A stretch of DNA of 12,892 nt from the NCBI GenBank assembly GCA_016218465.1, contig JACREA010000080.1, positions 1 through 12,892 of the forward strand. Direction: 5' to 3'. This document shows, in pieces, positions 1 through 6,707 of this stretch. The notes under the pieces are model-generated. The model did not search any database and was not told where the DNA came from. It saw only the letters and a program-made list of their open reading frames with translations. The position numbers and the translations under genes are program-made. This DNA is from Nitrosomonadales bacterium (GTDB taxonomy: Bacteria; Pseudomonadota; Gammaproteobacteria; Burkholderiales; Gallionellaceae). Numbering within the stretch: position 1 is the first letter of the stretch; each line of letters starts with the position of its first letter.

Positions 1-50
1 AGCTCTTTACACTATTGAACTTCGAGCCTGAATCCGCAACGGAGGCCGCC

Positions 51-311
51 GTGAAGAAACTTAAAAACGAAACAGAATTATTTAAAGGTGCATTGCTCGC
101 CGGTGTGAAGTATGCGGAGGGGCGCGGCGTTGTCGAGTTTGAACCGACTGATTCGGCAAGCGAGAAACTCCTGTACATCTACAGGCTGCTTGTTCATGAT
201 AAGGTCATTCAGCCTTTGCCAGAGGATCAGGTCGCTGAAAAAACCTTGAGGCATAAATTGGCAATCTGGTACTCAAAACAACTGCCGAAAGATCACCCGC
301 TTTTAAAATAA
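51..311 (+). CDS. Small hypothetical protein, 86 aa, GTG start
   Basis: I do not recognise a family. The frame is open to the left edge of the window, so a longer 5' end cannot be excluded (a TTG at 15 is in frame). I chose GTG at 51 because GGAGG at 41-45 lies 5 bases upstream of it. The protein is charged and looks helical, with no signal peptide, membrane segment or cysteine motif. It has a Lys/Glu-rich start, a central YIYRLLVHDK stretch and a basic C-terminus ending KDHPLLK. It is therefore probably cytoplasmic. The gene is fairly A+T-rich: 42% G+C at 61-120, below the division genes. It precedes the exported-protein gene by 113 bases on the same strand, but nothing ties their functions together. 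Existence is moderately sure; function is unknown. Confidence 0.55.
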   Translation: MKKLKNETELFKGALLAGVKYAEGRGVVEFEPTDSASEKLLYIYRLLVHDKVIQPLPEDQVAEKTLRHKLAIWYSKQLPKDHPLLK

Positions 312-424
312 AACTGTCAGTGTCAATATCTGTCCGGTCATCTACTGCAACATTAAAATCTTTGGATCTGTTCAAATTACAGCAAGACGCGGGGCATGTT
401 AACGACCATTTGAAGGAGAAACCG

Positions 425-865
425 ATGAAAAAAATTACCATGTTGTTTTTGCTTGGACTGGCGCTTGGCTCACAGGTGCTTTATGCGGCTGAAAAGGGCG
501 ATGGCAAGCAGAATGCGGCTGGAAAGGGTGACAGCAAGCAGAGTTTCTGGCAAAAGCTCCGGATCAAGATCGAGTCGATGACTCCCCAGAAAAAAACCAG
601 TGTAACCACTGCAACAGGCGGTGTCCGGGGAGCACCGGGGTCAACTGAGGATATATATTGGAAAAATGAGGCAACCGGACAAACCATTGCCTCCGAAGAA
701 CTGGAGGCATTCAAAAAGGCGATGAAGCTGGCCGATTCGGACGACAAGGCGCAGGCTCATGCCGCCTTTGCCGAATTCATCAAGAAATATCCGGAAAGCT
801 CATTACGCAAGGATGCAGACCAGGCCTTGGCGCTCCTTGGAAACGGAAGCGCTCCATCCAAGTAG
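425..865 (+). CDS. Secreted small protein with a TPR-like C-terminal segment, unknown function
   Basis: This predicted exported protein has 146 aa. ATG at 425 is preferred because AAGGAG lies at 413-418 and a classic signal peptide follows (MKK, then a hydrophobic core, then an Ala-X-Ala-like site near LYAAEK, residues about 1-23). The frame is open further upstream to 320, but that stretch is not needed. After the signal peptide comes a lysine/glycine-rich linker with two degenerate 10-residue units (KGDGKQ, KGDSKQ; residues 22-41). The C-terminal third (about 100-140) is helical with the spacing of a single tetratricopeptide-like repeat (AHAAFAEFIKKYPESS), as seen in YbgF/BamD-type periplasmic proteins. 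That resemblance is weak and inferred. The protein probably sits in the periplasm. The gene ends 30 bases before the convergent ftsX stop. No specific role can be assigned. Confidence 0.72.
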   Translation: MKKITMLFLLGLALGSQVLYAAEKGDGKQNAAGKGDSKQSFWQKLRIKIESMTPQKKTSVTTATGGVRGAPGSTEDIYWKNEATGQTIASEELEAFKKAMKLADSDDKAQAHAAFAEFIKKYPESSLRKDADQALALLGNGSAPSK

Positions 866-895
866 CCAGGGGGTTTAATACTGTCCAGTTTCGAG

Positions 896-1792
896 TCAGC
901 GCGGCTCGATGTGCGACAAATACCGCGCCACTGACAGCCACGCTCCCAGCCAGCCGAGATACAACGAGAACAGCAGCAGCGACAGGCTATCCCCGAGAGA
1001 CAGCGGCTGCAATACGAACTGGCTGGCATAGAGTTCGGATAACGCTTTGAGTTGGTGGTTGAGCAGCACCAGGCTCAGTGAAATGATAAGCCACGCCATG
1101 ATGCCGCCGAGCAGTCCCTGCGTCGCGCCAAAATACAGGAAAGGGCGGCGGATGAAGCCGTTGGTCGCGCCGATCAGCCTGGATACTTCGATCTCGTCGC
1201 GCTGGGTGAGGATTTGCAGCCGGATGGTGTTGAAGGTGATGGCGATCAGCGCAAGGATGAGCAGGCTGGCAAGTATTACCACCGCCATCCGTCCGAATTT
1301 GAGCAGGGCTTCGAGTTTGTAGGCCCAGGCTGAATCGAGTTGCGCATGTTCCATTTTGGGGAGCTTCGCCAGCTCGTTGCGCAGTGCATCCAGCGCCTGC
1401 GCATCGCCGGATTTCGGATGAACGATGAAGGCATCCGGTAATGGATTCTGGTTCAGGCTGCCTATCACATCGGCAAGACTGGTGCTTTGCTTGAGTTGTT
1501 CCAGTGCCTGGTCGCGGGCAACGAACTCGACGCTGGCAATAGCGGGGTGTTGCGCGAGCTGATTGCGCAAAGCATCAACGTCACTCGTTTTCGCATTCAT
1601 GCTCATGAACAGGCTGATCTGAGGTGTGCCGGAGAGTTGTGCAACCAGGCCCTGTGCGTTTTGCAGCACCACATACATGCCGGCCGGCAGGCTGAGCGCG
1701 ATACCGATGACCAGAATATTCAGAAAGGCCGCCAGTGGCGAGGCGAACATGCGCCGCATTACACCGATGTTTTGAGCGAGTGCGTGTCTCAT
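896..1792 (-). CDS. ftsX: Cell division protein FtsX (permease-like subunit of FtsEX)
   Basis: FtsX is the membrane subunit of the FtsEX complex. In the divisome it passes FtsE ATP-hydrolysis cycles across the inner membrane to activate periplasmic murein hydrolases (through EnvC in E. coli). The 298 aa match the family length. The topology fits: a first hydrophobic segment at about 20-44, an extracytoplasmic domain at about 45-165, and three more membrane segments at about 166-190, 221-245 and 268-290. The hallmark segment after the second membrane helix, including NTIRLQILTQRDEIEVSRLIGA, runs from about 188. The start codon overlaps the ftsE stop in an ATGA arrangement (1789-1792), so translation is probably coupled. 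The gene is last in the ftsY-ftsE-ftsX operon. Identification is firm. Confidence 0.96.
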   Translation of the reverse strand: MRHALAQNIGVMRRMFASPLAAFLNILVIGIALSLPAGMYVVLQNAQGLVAQLSGTPQISLFMSMNAKTSDVDALRNQLAQHPAIASVEFVARDQALEQLKQSTSLADVIGSLNQNPLPDAFIVHPKSGDAQALDALRNELAKLPKMEHAQLDSAWAYKLEALLKFGRMAVVILASLLILALIAITFNTIRLQILTQRDEIEVSRLIGATNGFIRRPFLYFGATQGLLGGIMAWLIISLSLVLLNHQLKALSELYASQFVLQPLSLGDSLSLLLFSLYLGWLGAWLSVARYLSHIEPR

Positions 1793-2529
1793 GCCTGTCC
1801 TGAGCCTGTCGAAGTGGTTTGTCCAGAGCCTGCCGAAGCAGCCTGTTCCGAGCCTCCTGAGGTAACGGAGGGCGAAGCGGTTTGCAGTTCTCCGTGCACC
1901 AGCTCAAGGGTGCGCACCTTGGTGTCCTGCAGTACGCTGGAATCGTGGGTGGAAATCAACAGGGTGGCGCCGACCTGATGGAAGGATTTGAATATTGCCA
2001 TGATCTCCTGCGCGTAGGCCGCATCAAGATTGCCGGTCGGTTCGTCGGCCAGCAGGATGGTTGGGCGGTTGACGATGGCGCGCGCGATGCACAGGCGCTG
2101 TTGTTCGCCACCGGAAAGCGCGATGGGATTGGATTTTTCGCGCTTGAGCAGCCCCACCTTGTCGAGTGCGGCGCGTACCCGTTTGTGGCTTTCGCGATAA
2201 TCGAAACCGCAGATTTGCAGCGGCAGCATCACGTTGTCGAACACGTTGCGGTCGAACAGCAGCTTGTGATCCTGGAAGATGATGCCGAGGTTGCGGCGCA
2301 GGTAAGGCAGCGCGCGACCTTTGAGCACGCCGACGTTCTGGCTGTTGACCAGCACGGTGCCGAGGTTGGGGCGTTCGATCGCGGCGACGAGTTTGAGCAA
2401 GGTGCTCTTTCCCGCGCCCGAATGCCCGATCAGGAACGCCATTTCGCCTTTGGCGATTTCAAACGAGACGTCCTTCAGCGCGTGGTTGCCGCCCGGATAA
2501 CGCTTGTGGACCTGATTGAAGCGGATCAT
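1789..2529 (-). CDS. ftsE: Cell division ATP-binding protein FtsE, with repeat-encoded C-terminal tail
   Basis: FtsE is the cytoplasmic ABC ATPase of FtsEX. The motifs are complete: Walker A GHSGAGKST (35-43), Q-loop Gln86, signature LSGGEQQR (138-145), Walker B ILLADEP (158-164) and the H-loop His195. The usual family length is about 215-225 aa; this one is 246. The extra C-terminal residues (about 222-246) form a Gly/Ser/Gln/Thr-rich tail with an 8-residue period (GSEQAASA, GSGQTTST, GSGQA). It is encoded by 24-bp tandem repeats of a dispersed repeat family. The tail looks disordered and lies beyond the ATPase fold, so function is probably intact. The stop overlaps the ftsX start by 4 bases. 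A palindromic repeat separates the gene from upstream ftsY in the same operon. Confidence 0.96.
   Translation of the reverse strand: MIRFNQVHKRYPGGNHALKDVSFEIAKGEMAFLIGHSGAGKSTLLKLVAAIERPNLGTVLVNSQNVGVLKGRALPYLRRNLGIIFQDHKLLFDRNVFDNVMLPLQICGFDYRESHKRVRAALDKVGLLKREKSNPIALSGGEQQRLCIARAIVNRPTILLADEPTGNLDAAYAQEIMAIFKSFHQVGATLLISTHDSSVLQDTKVRTLELVHGELQTASPSVTSGGSEQAASAGSGQTTSTGSGQA
1797..1868 (-). repeat. Three 24-bp tandem units inside the 3' end of ftsE
   Basis: On the plus strand the units are 1797-1820, 1821-1844 and 1845-1868. They share the pattern GTCC(T/A)GAGCCTG(T/C)CGAAG; the third copy is the most diverged. The reverse complement contains TTCGACAGGCTCAGGACA, which resembles a short repeat I recall as common in intergenic DNA of many proteobacteria; this is from memory and was not searched. 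Because 24 is a multiple of 3, the array is translated without a frameshift as the FtsE tail. It ends within 8 bases of the ftsE stop/ftsX start overlap. A related sequence recurs at 8268-8283. Confidence 0.85.
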
Positions 2530-2542
2530 TCAAAAAACCTCA

Positions 2543-2669
2543 GTTAGCCACAGATAAACACGGATATAAGGAGTGCGTTGCGATGGATTGGCATTTCACC
2601 CAAATACGATAGGAAAAAAACTGATGCAATCCGTTGTTCATCGGTGTCAATCCGTGTTAATCCGTGGCT
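2543..2669. repeat. Palindromic dispersed element, copy 1 (between ftsY and ftsE)
   Basis: The left arm carries CACAGAT at 2549-2555 and CACGGAT at 2559-2565. The right arm carries the inverted heptamers ATCGGTG (2640-2646), ATCCGTG (2650-2656) and ATCCGTG (2660-2666). All are spaced exactly 10 bp apart within an arm. The arms flank a core of about 70 bp that resembles the core of the copy at 7253-7396. The element fills almost the whole 158-bp gap between ftsY and ftsE, inside an otherwise conserved operon. It contains no ORF I believe in. Confidence 0.88.
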
Positions 2670-2687
2670 CAATTGCATTTTTCAGGT

Positions 2688-3686
2688 TCATTCATCCAAC
2701 CCCAGCAGCGCCGCGACAAAATCTTCCGCGACGAACGGGCGCAAATCATCCATCCCTTCTCCTATGCCGATGAAGCGCACCGGGATCGGGTGTGCCTTGA
2801 AATGATAAGAATGGGCAATCGCCGCGATCACGCCGCCCTTGGCCGTGCCGTCCAGCTTGGTCAGAATCAACCCTGTCACGCCGAGCGCCTGATCGAAGGC
2901 TTTGACCTGGCTCAGTGCGTTCTGTCCGGTGTTGGCATCCAGCACCAGCAATACCTCGTGCGGCGCATCGGGTAACGCTTTGCCAATGACGCGTTTCACT
3001 TTTTTGATTTCTTCCATCAGGTGCGCCTGGGTGGTCAGCCTTCCGGCGGTGTCGGCCAGCACTACGTCGATCTTGCGCGCCTTTGCGGCTTGCACGGCAT
3101 CGAATATCACCGCAGCGGCATCGTTGCCTTGCTGCGTGATCACCGTCACGCTGTTGCGCACCCCCCAGGCCATCAACTGCTCTCTCGCTGCGGCGCGAAA
3201 GGTGTCGCCTGCGGCGAGCATTACCGACAACCCCTGATCTTGCAGAAATTTTGCGAGCTTGCCGATGGAGGTGGTCTTGCCCGCGCCATTTACGCCTACC
3301 ATCATGATGACGAAAGGTTTATGGGCTTTAATTTGATCTTGGACTTGATCTTGTGCAAACAGCGGTTGCGCCAGCGGCTTGAGCAACTTGAGCAGGCAAT
3401 GCGCGAGGGCTTCCCTGAGTTGCGCGGCTTCGACCAGATGCTGTTCCTTGACCTGGCGGCGCAGGTCGGCGAGCAGCGCGTTGGTCGCATCCATACCGAC
3501 GTCGGCAGTGATGAGTATGGTTTCAAGCTCTTCAAAAAGATCATCGTCTATTTTTCCGCCGCGGACGAACAGGTCGGTGAGCTGGCTGCCGGTGCTCTCC
3601 AGGCCGGATTTCAGGCGCGATATCCATCCGCTTCCGGAATTCTCGCCGGAGGCGTTTGATGGATTTTTTTTCAGGAAACTAAACAT
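2688..3686 (-). CDS. ftsY: Signal recognition particle receptor FtsY
   Basis: FtsY is the SRP receptor GTPase. It docks ribosome-nascent-chain-SRP complexes at the inner membrane for co-translational insertion. The protein has 332 aa from the start chosen here, ATG at 3684-3686, giving the family-typical MFSFLKKN opening. The frame continues upstream to 3737, but that extension has no family resemblance. There is a short acidic/basic N-terminus, then the N domain (about 20-100), then the NG GTPase domain. G1 GVNGAGKTT is at 131-139, DTFRAAA at 161-167, DTAGR at 212-216, TKLDGTAKGG at 276-285, and the closing GIGE at 307-310. The long acidic A domain of E. coli FtsY is absent, as in many bacteria. 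The gene is first in ftsY-ftsE-ftsX and divergent from the M16 pair. The Shine-Dalgarno sequence is weak. Confidence 0.96.
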   Translation of the reverse strand: MFSFLKKNPSNASGENSGSGWISRLKSGLESTGSQLTDLFVRGGKIDDDLFEELETILITADVGMDATNALLADLRRQVKEQHLVEAAQLREALAHCLLKLLKPLAQPLFAQDQVQDQIKAHKPFVIMMVGVNGAGKTTSIGKLAKFLQDQGLSVMLAAGDTFRAAAREQLMAWGVRNSVTVITQQGNDAAAVIFDAVQAAKARKIDVVLADTAGRLTTQAHLMEEIKKVKRVIGKALPDAPHEVLLVLDANTGQNALSQVKAFDQALGVTGLILTKLDGTAKGGVIAAIAHSYHFKAHPIPVRFIGIGEGMDDLRPFVAEDFVAALLGLDE

Positions 3687-3770
3687 TGGAATGATCGTAG
3701 TCGGGAGATGTGAAAATATTGCATAATGCGCGCGCATTTTATGCCGTTTACATCTATTAGGGCTAGGGAC
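3687..3770. promoter_or_regulatory. Divergent promoter region of ftsY and the M16 pair, with a 14-bp palindrome
   Basis: This 84-bp gap must hold the 5' signals of both diverging operons. A perfect 14-bp palindrome, AATGCGCGCGCATT, lies at 3725-3738. A -10-like CATAAT (3722-3727) overlaps its left edge on the plus strand, and TAAAAT (3736-3741) overlaps its right edge when read on the minus strand. I see no convincing -35 for either. AGGGCTAGGGA just before 3771 provides the ribosome-binding site for the first M16 gene. The promoter assignment is inference; the palindrome is seen directly. Confidence 0.45.
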
Positions 3771-5138
3771 ATGAAGACTTATTTACTTTGCATCGCCTTG
3801 TTATTGGGATGGTTGCAGACAGATGCGCAAGCAAAAGTGTTTGAACAAACGCTGAAAAACGGATTGAAAGTCGTCGTCAAGGAAGATCACCGCGCGCCGG
3901 TGGTGGTGCAGCAGATATGGTACAGGGCGGGCAGCATGGACGAAAGCACCGGCAAAACCGGCGTTGCGCATGTGCTGGAACACATGATGTTCAAGGGTAC
4001 CAAGGCTGTGCCGGCGGGTGAATTTTCAAAACGTATCGCGGCAGCGGGCGGGCGCGAGAATGCCTTTACCAGCAGCGATTACACCGCCTATTTCCAGCAA
4101 CTGCACAAATCTCAATTGCCGCTGGCGATGAAGCTGGAATCGGACCGGATGCACAACCTGAACCTGACTGCTGAAGAATTCGGCAAGGAGGTCAAGGTGG
4201 TCATGGAAGAGCGGCGTATGCGTACCGATGATGATCCGCAAGCGCTGATGAACGAAAAAATGATGGCAGCGATTTTTCAGGAGCATCCATACCAGCATCC
4301 GGTGATCGGCTGGATGAGTGATCTCGAGGTTATGACAGTAAACGATGCCAGGGATTGGTATCAGCGCTGGTACGCCCCCAATAACGCCACGCTGGTGATT
4401 GCCGGCGATGTGAAAGCCGACGAAGTGTTCGCGCTGGCGCAACGCTTTTACGGCGCGATTCCCAAAGTTTCGCAGCCGCCGCGCCGGAACTTTACCGAAC
4501 CTCCGCAACTGGGCGTCAAACGGCTGGTGGTGAAAGCGCCCGCCGAATTGCCGCAATTGGTGATGGCCTACCATACTCCGGTGATTTCAAATCCCGAGCA
4601 GGATTGGCGGCCTTACGCGCTGGAGATGCTGGCCGGTGTGCTGGACGGCAACGAGTCGGCGCGCCTCAATAAACATCTGGTGCGCGAGCAGCAAATCGCC
4701 AGCGGAACCGGTGTTGGATATGAATCTACTTCGCGCGGACCAAGCCTGTTTACTCTTGATGCCACGCCGAGCACAGGCAAGACGGTGCAGGATGTCGAGA
4801 CCGCGTTGCGGCAGGAGATCGCGCAACTGGTCAAGGATGGCGTGAACGAGGATGAGCTGAAACGCGTCAAGGCACAAGTGATGGCAGGCGAAGTGTATAA
4901 GCGCGACTCGGTGTTTTATCAGGCGATGCAAATCGGGCAGATGGAGAGCATAGGTTTGGGGCATCGCGCGATTCCTGTGATGCTGGAAAGGCTCCAAGCG
5001 GTGACGGCAGAGCAGGTGCAGCAAGTCGCCAGGGAATTTTTGCAGGACGATAACCTGACTGTGGCGGTGCTTGATCCGCAACCGCTTTCCGGGAAACCGA
5101 AACATAAGACAGAAGGGGGGACGACACATGTTCGCTAA
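3771..5138 (+). CDS. Exported M16 family zinc metallopeptidase (catalytic subunit type)
   Basis: This M16 (pitrilysin/mitochondrial processing peptidase-like) protease has 455 aa, typical for single-half M16B proteins. A signal peptide is visible (residues 1-21, ending DAQA), so it acts in the periplasm. The inverted zinc motif HVLEH is at 67-71 (His67, Glu70, His71). The distal zinc ligand Glu147 lies in VVMEERR, 80 residues after the first His, the same spacing as in processing-peptidase beta subunits. A second M16 domain follows in the C-terminal half. ATG at 3771 is chosen over an in-frame upstream ATG (3726) because it has a ribosome-binding site and begins the signal peptide. The stop overlaps the next M16 gene by 11 bases. 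The substrate is unknown; the family degrades peptides or unfolded chains. Confidence 0.93.
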   Translation: MKTYLLCIALLLGWLQTDAQAKVFEQTLKNGLKVVVKEDHRAPVVVQQIWYRAGSMDESTGKTGVAHVLEHMMFKGTKAVPAGEFSKRIAAAGGRENAFTSSDYTAYFQQLHKSQLPLAMKLESDRMHNLNLTAEEFGKEVKVVMEERRMRTDDDPQALMNEKMMAAIFQEHPYQHPVIGWMSDLEVMTVNDARDWYQRWYAPNNATLVIAGDVKADEVFALAQRFYGAIPKVSQPPRRNFTEPPQLGVKRLVVKAPAELPQLVMAYHTPVISNPEQDWRPYALEMLAGVLDGNESARLNKHLVREQQIASGTGVGYESTSRGPSLFTLDATPSTGKTVQDVETALRQEIAQLVKDGVNEDELKRVKAQVMAGEVYKRDSVFYQAMQIGQMESIGLGHRAIPVMLERLQAVTAEQVQQVAREFLQDDNLTVAVLDPQPLSGKPKHKTEGGTTHVR

Positions 5139-6600
5139 AAGCGCAATAAGCTCAAATAATCCATTGGAAGCGACATCCCCTCGGATGGCTAGGGAGGGGG
5201 TAGAACCTCGGCTTTCCTGCTGTTCTACCCCCATCCTGACCTTCCCCCTGCAAGGGGGAAGGAACGGATACCAGCACAAATTTTTGCAGCTTTCTCAATT
5301 GCTGATTGCAGCGCTGTGCTGTATTTCAACCCTTTCATTTGCCACTCCAAATATCCAGCACTGGCAGAGCGCCAGCGGCGCGAAGGTGCTGTTCGTGGAG
5401 GATCATGACATTCCGATGCTTGATGTGGCGGTGTCCTTTCCTGCGGGAAGCAGCTTTGATGCGACCGATAAATCCGGCGTGGGGGGCTTGACCCATAGCC
5501 TGCTGAATTCCGGCGCTGACGGTTTGAATGAGGACGATATTTCGCGCGGCATGGCTGATATCGGCGCGCAACTGGGAGGGGGCTTTGATCCGGATCGTTC
5601 CAGTGTTTCGTTGCGTACTTTGAGCAGCGCGGCGGAGCGCGACAAGGCGTTGGACATCATGGCGCGCGTGCTGCAACACCCGGTGTTTCCCGAAGCGATC
5701 CTGACGCGTGAAAAAACGCGCCTGATCGCAGCCCTGAAAGAAGCGGAAACCAAGCCGGAAAGCATCGCCAGCAAGGCTTTCCAGAAGGCGGTGTTCGGCG
5801 CGCATCCATATGCGCTTCAATCTTCCGGCGAAGTCGCCAGCGTGGAAAAAATCGCCATTCAAGACCTGAAAGATTTTTATCAAGCTCATTACCATGCAAG
5901 CAGTGCAGTAGTTGCCATCATGGGTGATGTGTCGCGTGCACAGGCGGAAGTGGTTGCGCAACAGCTCACGGCACAGTTGCCTGCATTCGCCGCGCCGCCT
6001 GCATTGCCTGAAGTTGCGATGAAAATCGCCGCAAGCGAGCAGCGCATCACCCATCCCGCCAGCCAGAGCCACATCCTGATCGGTGTGCCGGGCATGGCGC
6101 GCAACGATCCTGACTACTTTCCGCTGTATGTCGGCAACTACATTCTGGGCGGCGGGGGGTTCGTATCGCGCCTGATGAAAGAGGTGCGCGAAAAGCGCGG
6201 CCTGGCCTACAGCGTATACAGTTATTTTATCCCGCTGAAGCAACCTGGCGCATTCCAGGTCGGGTTGCAGACCAAGAAGGAACAGGCTGATGATGCATTG
6301 CAACTGGTGCGCAGCACGCTGGAGGAATTCATCGCCAAAGGCCCGACAGAAAAGGAACTGCTGGCCGCCAAGCAAAACATCATCGGCGGTTTTCCGTTGC
6401 GTATCGACAGCAACCGCAAGATACTTGAATACCTGAGTGTCATCGGCTTTTACGAACTGCCGCTAACTTACCTGGATGATTTTACGCGTAAGGTTGAGCT
6501 GGTGAATGTCGCGCAAGTCCGTGAAGCGTTTGCGCGCCACATCGACCCGAAGGCGATGGCGACGGTGATCGTAGGTGCGCCGGAAGGGGTTGCGAAATAA
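5128..6600 (+). CDS. Exported M16 family protein lacking the zinc motif (non-catalytic partner)
   Basis: This is the second M16 protein, 490 aa from ATG 5128, which follows GGGGGG by about 7 bases and overlaps the end of the preceding gene. At the position of HxxEH it has HSLLN (residues 123-127), so two of the three zinc-motif residues are missing. It keeps the C-terminal half features, including the glycine-rich GGGGF and the REKRGLAYSVYSY segment. Such inactive halves usually pair with an active one, as in the alpha/beta processing peptidase, so a heterodimer with its neighbour is the likely state. Oddly, about 50 residues separate the start from the hydrophobic signal core (about 52-72). 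They are encoded by an inserted G/C-rich repeat. TTG at 5284 would restore a normal signal peptide, though with a poorly placed ribosome-binding site. Confidence 0.9.
   Translation: MFAKSAISSNNPLEATSPRMAREGVEPRLSCCSTPILTFPLQGGRNGYQHKFLQLSQLLIAALCCISTLSFATPNIQHWQSASGAKVLFVEDHDIPMLDVAVSFPAGSSFDATDKSGVGGLTHSLLNSGADGLNEDDISRGMADIGAQLGGGFDPDRSSVSLRTLSSAAERDKALDIMARVLQHPVFPEAILTREKTRLIAALKEAETKPESIASKAFQKAVFGAHPYALQSSGEVASVEKIAIQDLKDFYQAHYHASSAVVAIMGDVSRAQAEVVAQQLTAQLPAFAAPPALPEVAMKIAASEQRITHPASQSHILIGVPGMARNDPDYFPLYVGNYILGGGGFVSRLMKEVREKRGLAYSVYSYFIPLKQPGAFQVGLQTKKEQADDALQLVRSTLEEFIAKGPTEKELLAAKQNIIGGFPLRIDSNRKILEYLSVIGFYELPLTYLDDFTRKVELVNVAQVREAFARHIDPKAMATVIVGAPEGVAK
5196..5262 (+). repeat. Double-hairpin repeat translated inside the N-terminus of the second M16 gene
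   Basis: Two inverted repeats lie in tandem. The first pairs GGGGGTAGAAC (5196-5206) with GTTCTACCCCC (5222-5232) across 15 bases. The second is a perfect 10-bp stem, CCTTCCCCCT (5240-5249) with AGGGGGAAGG (5253-5262), and a GCA loop. Composition and structure are unlike the coding DNA around them. The unit lies in frame between the start codon and the signal peptide and contains no stop. It resembles mobile, non-autonomous palindromic repeats; no second copy lies in this window. Confidence 0.8.
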
Positions 6601-6616
6601 ATCCGGCAAATATTTC

Positions 6617-6690
6617 AGCCACGGATGGACACGGATTAACACGGATAAAAAGCATCGGATATCCGTGATCATCCGTGTCCATCCGTGGCT
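6617..6690. repeat. Palindromic dispersed element, copy 2 (short, coreless; before rsmD)
   Basis: This is the cleanest copy. The arms AGCCACGGATGGACACGGAT (6617-6636) and ATCCGTGTCCATCCGTGGCT (6671-6690) are exact reverse complements over 20 bases. CACGGAT occurs at 6620, 6630 and 6640. ATCCGTG occurs at 6661, 6671 and 6681, again with exact 10-bp spacing. Only a short A-rich centre remains, without the core seen in copies 1 and 3. The right arm ends 4 bases before the AAGGAG of rsmD. In RNA it would form a long hairpin. Confidence 0.93.
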
Positions 6691-6694
6691 AATC

Positions 6695-6707
6695 AAGGAG
6701 TTCAGGA
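6695..6707 (+). promoter_or_regulatory. Ribosome-binding site that decides the rsmD start
   Basis: AAGGAG at 6695-6700 is followed after 7 bases by ATA at 6708. No ATG, GTG, TTG or CTG lies in frame between the upstream stop (6690-6692) and ATG 6750. The first in-frame ATG is 49 bases from this site, too far for it to serve. Confidence 0.7.

Noticed and set aside
2573..2805. Overlapping short plus-strand open frames across the repeat between ftsE and ftsY
   Set aside because: They are made of repeat sequence and the antisense end of ftsY; two different frames are equally open and neither has a proper ribosome-binding site.
896..3686. Possible disruption of the ftsYEX operon by the repeats
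   Set aside because: All three reading frames are full length with intact motifs; the repeats lie in a gap or in a dispensable tail.
4026..5279. Long minus-strand open frames opposite the first M16 gene
   Set aside because: They are antisense shadows with low-complexity His/Arg/Gln-rich translations and no recognisable domain.
5335..6375. A 346-codon open frame on the minus strand opposite the second M16 gene
   Set aside because: It is fully antisense to a clear family member. Its translation is Arg/His/Leu-rich without motifs or a start signal, as expected for a shadow of G+C-rich coding DNA.
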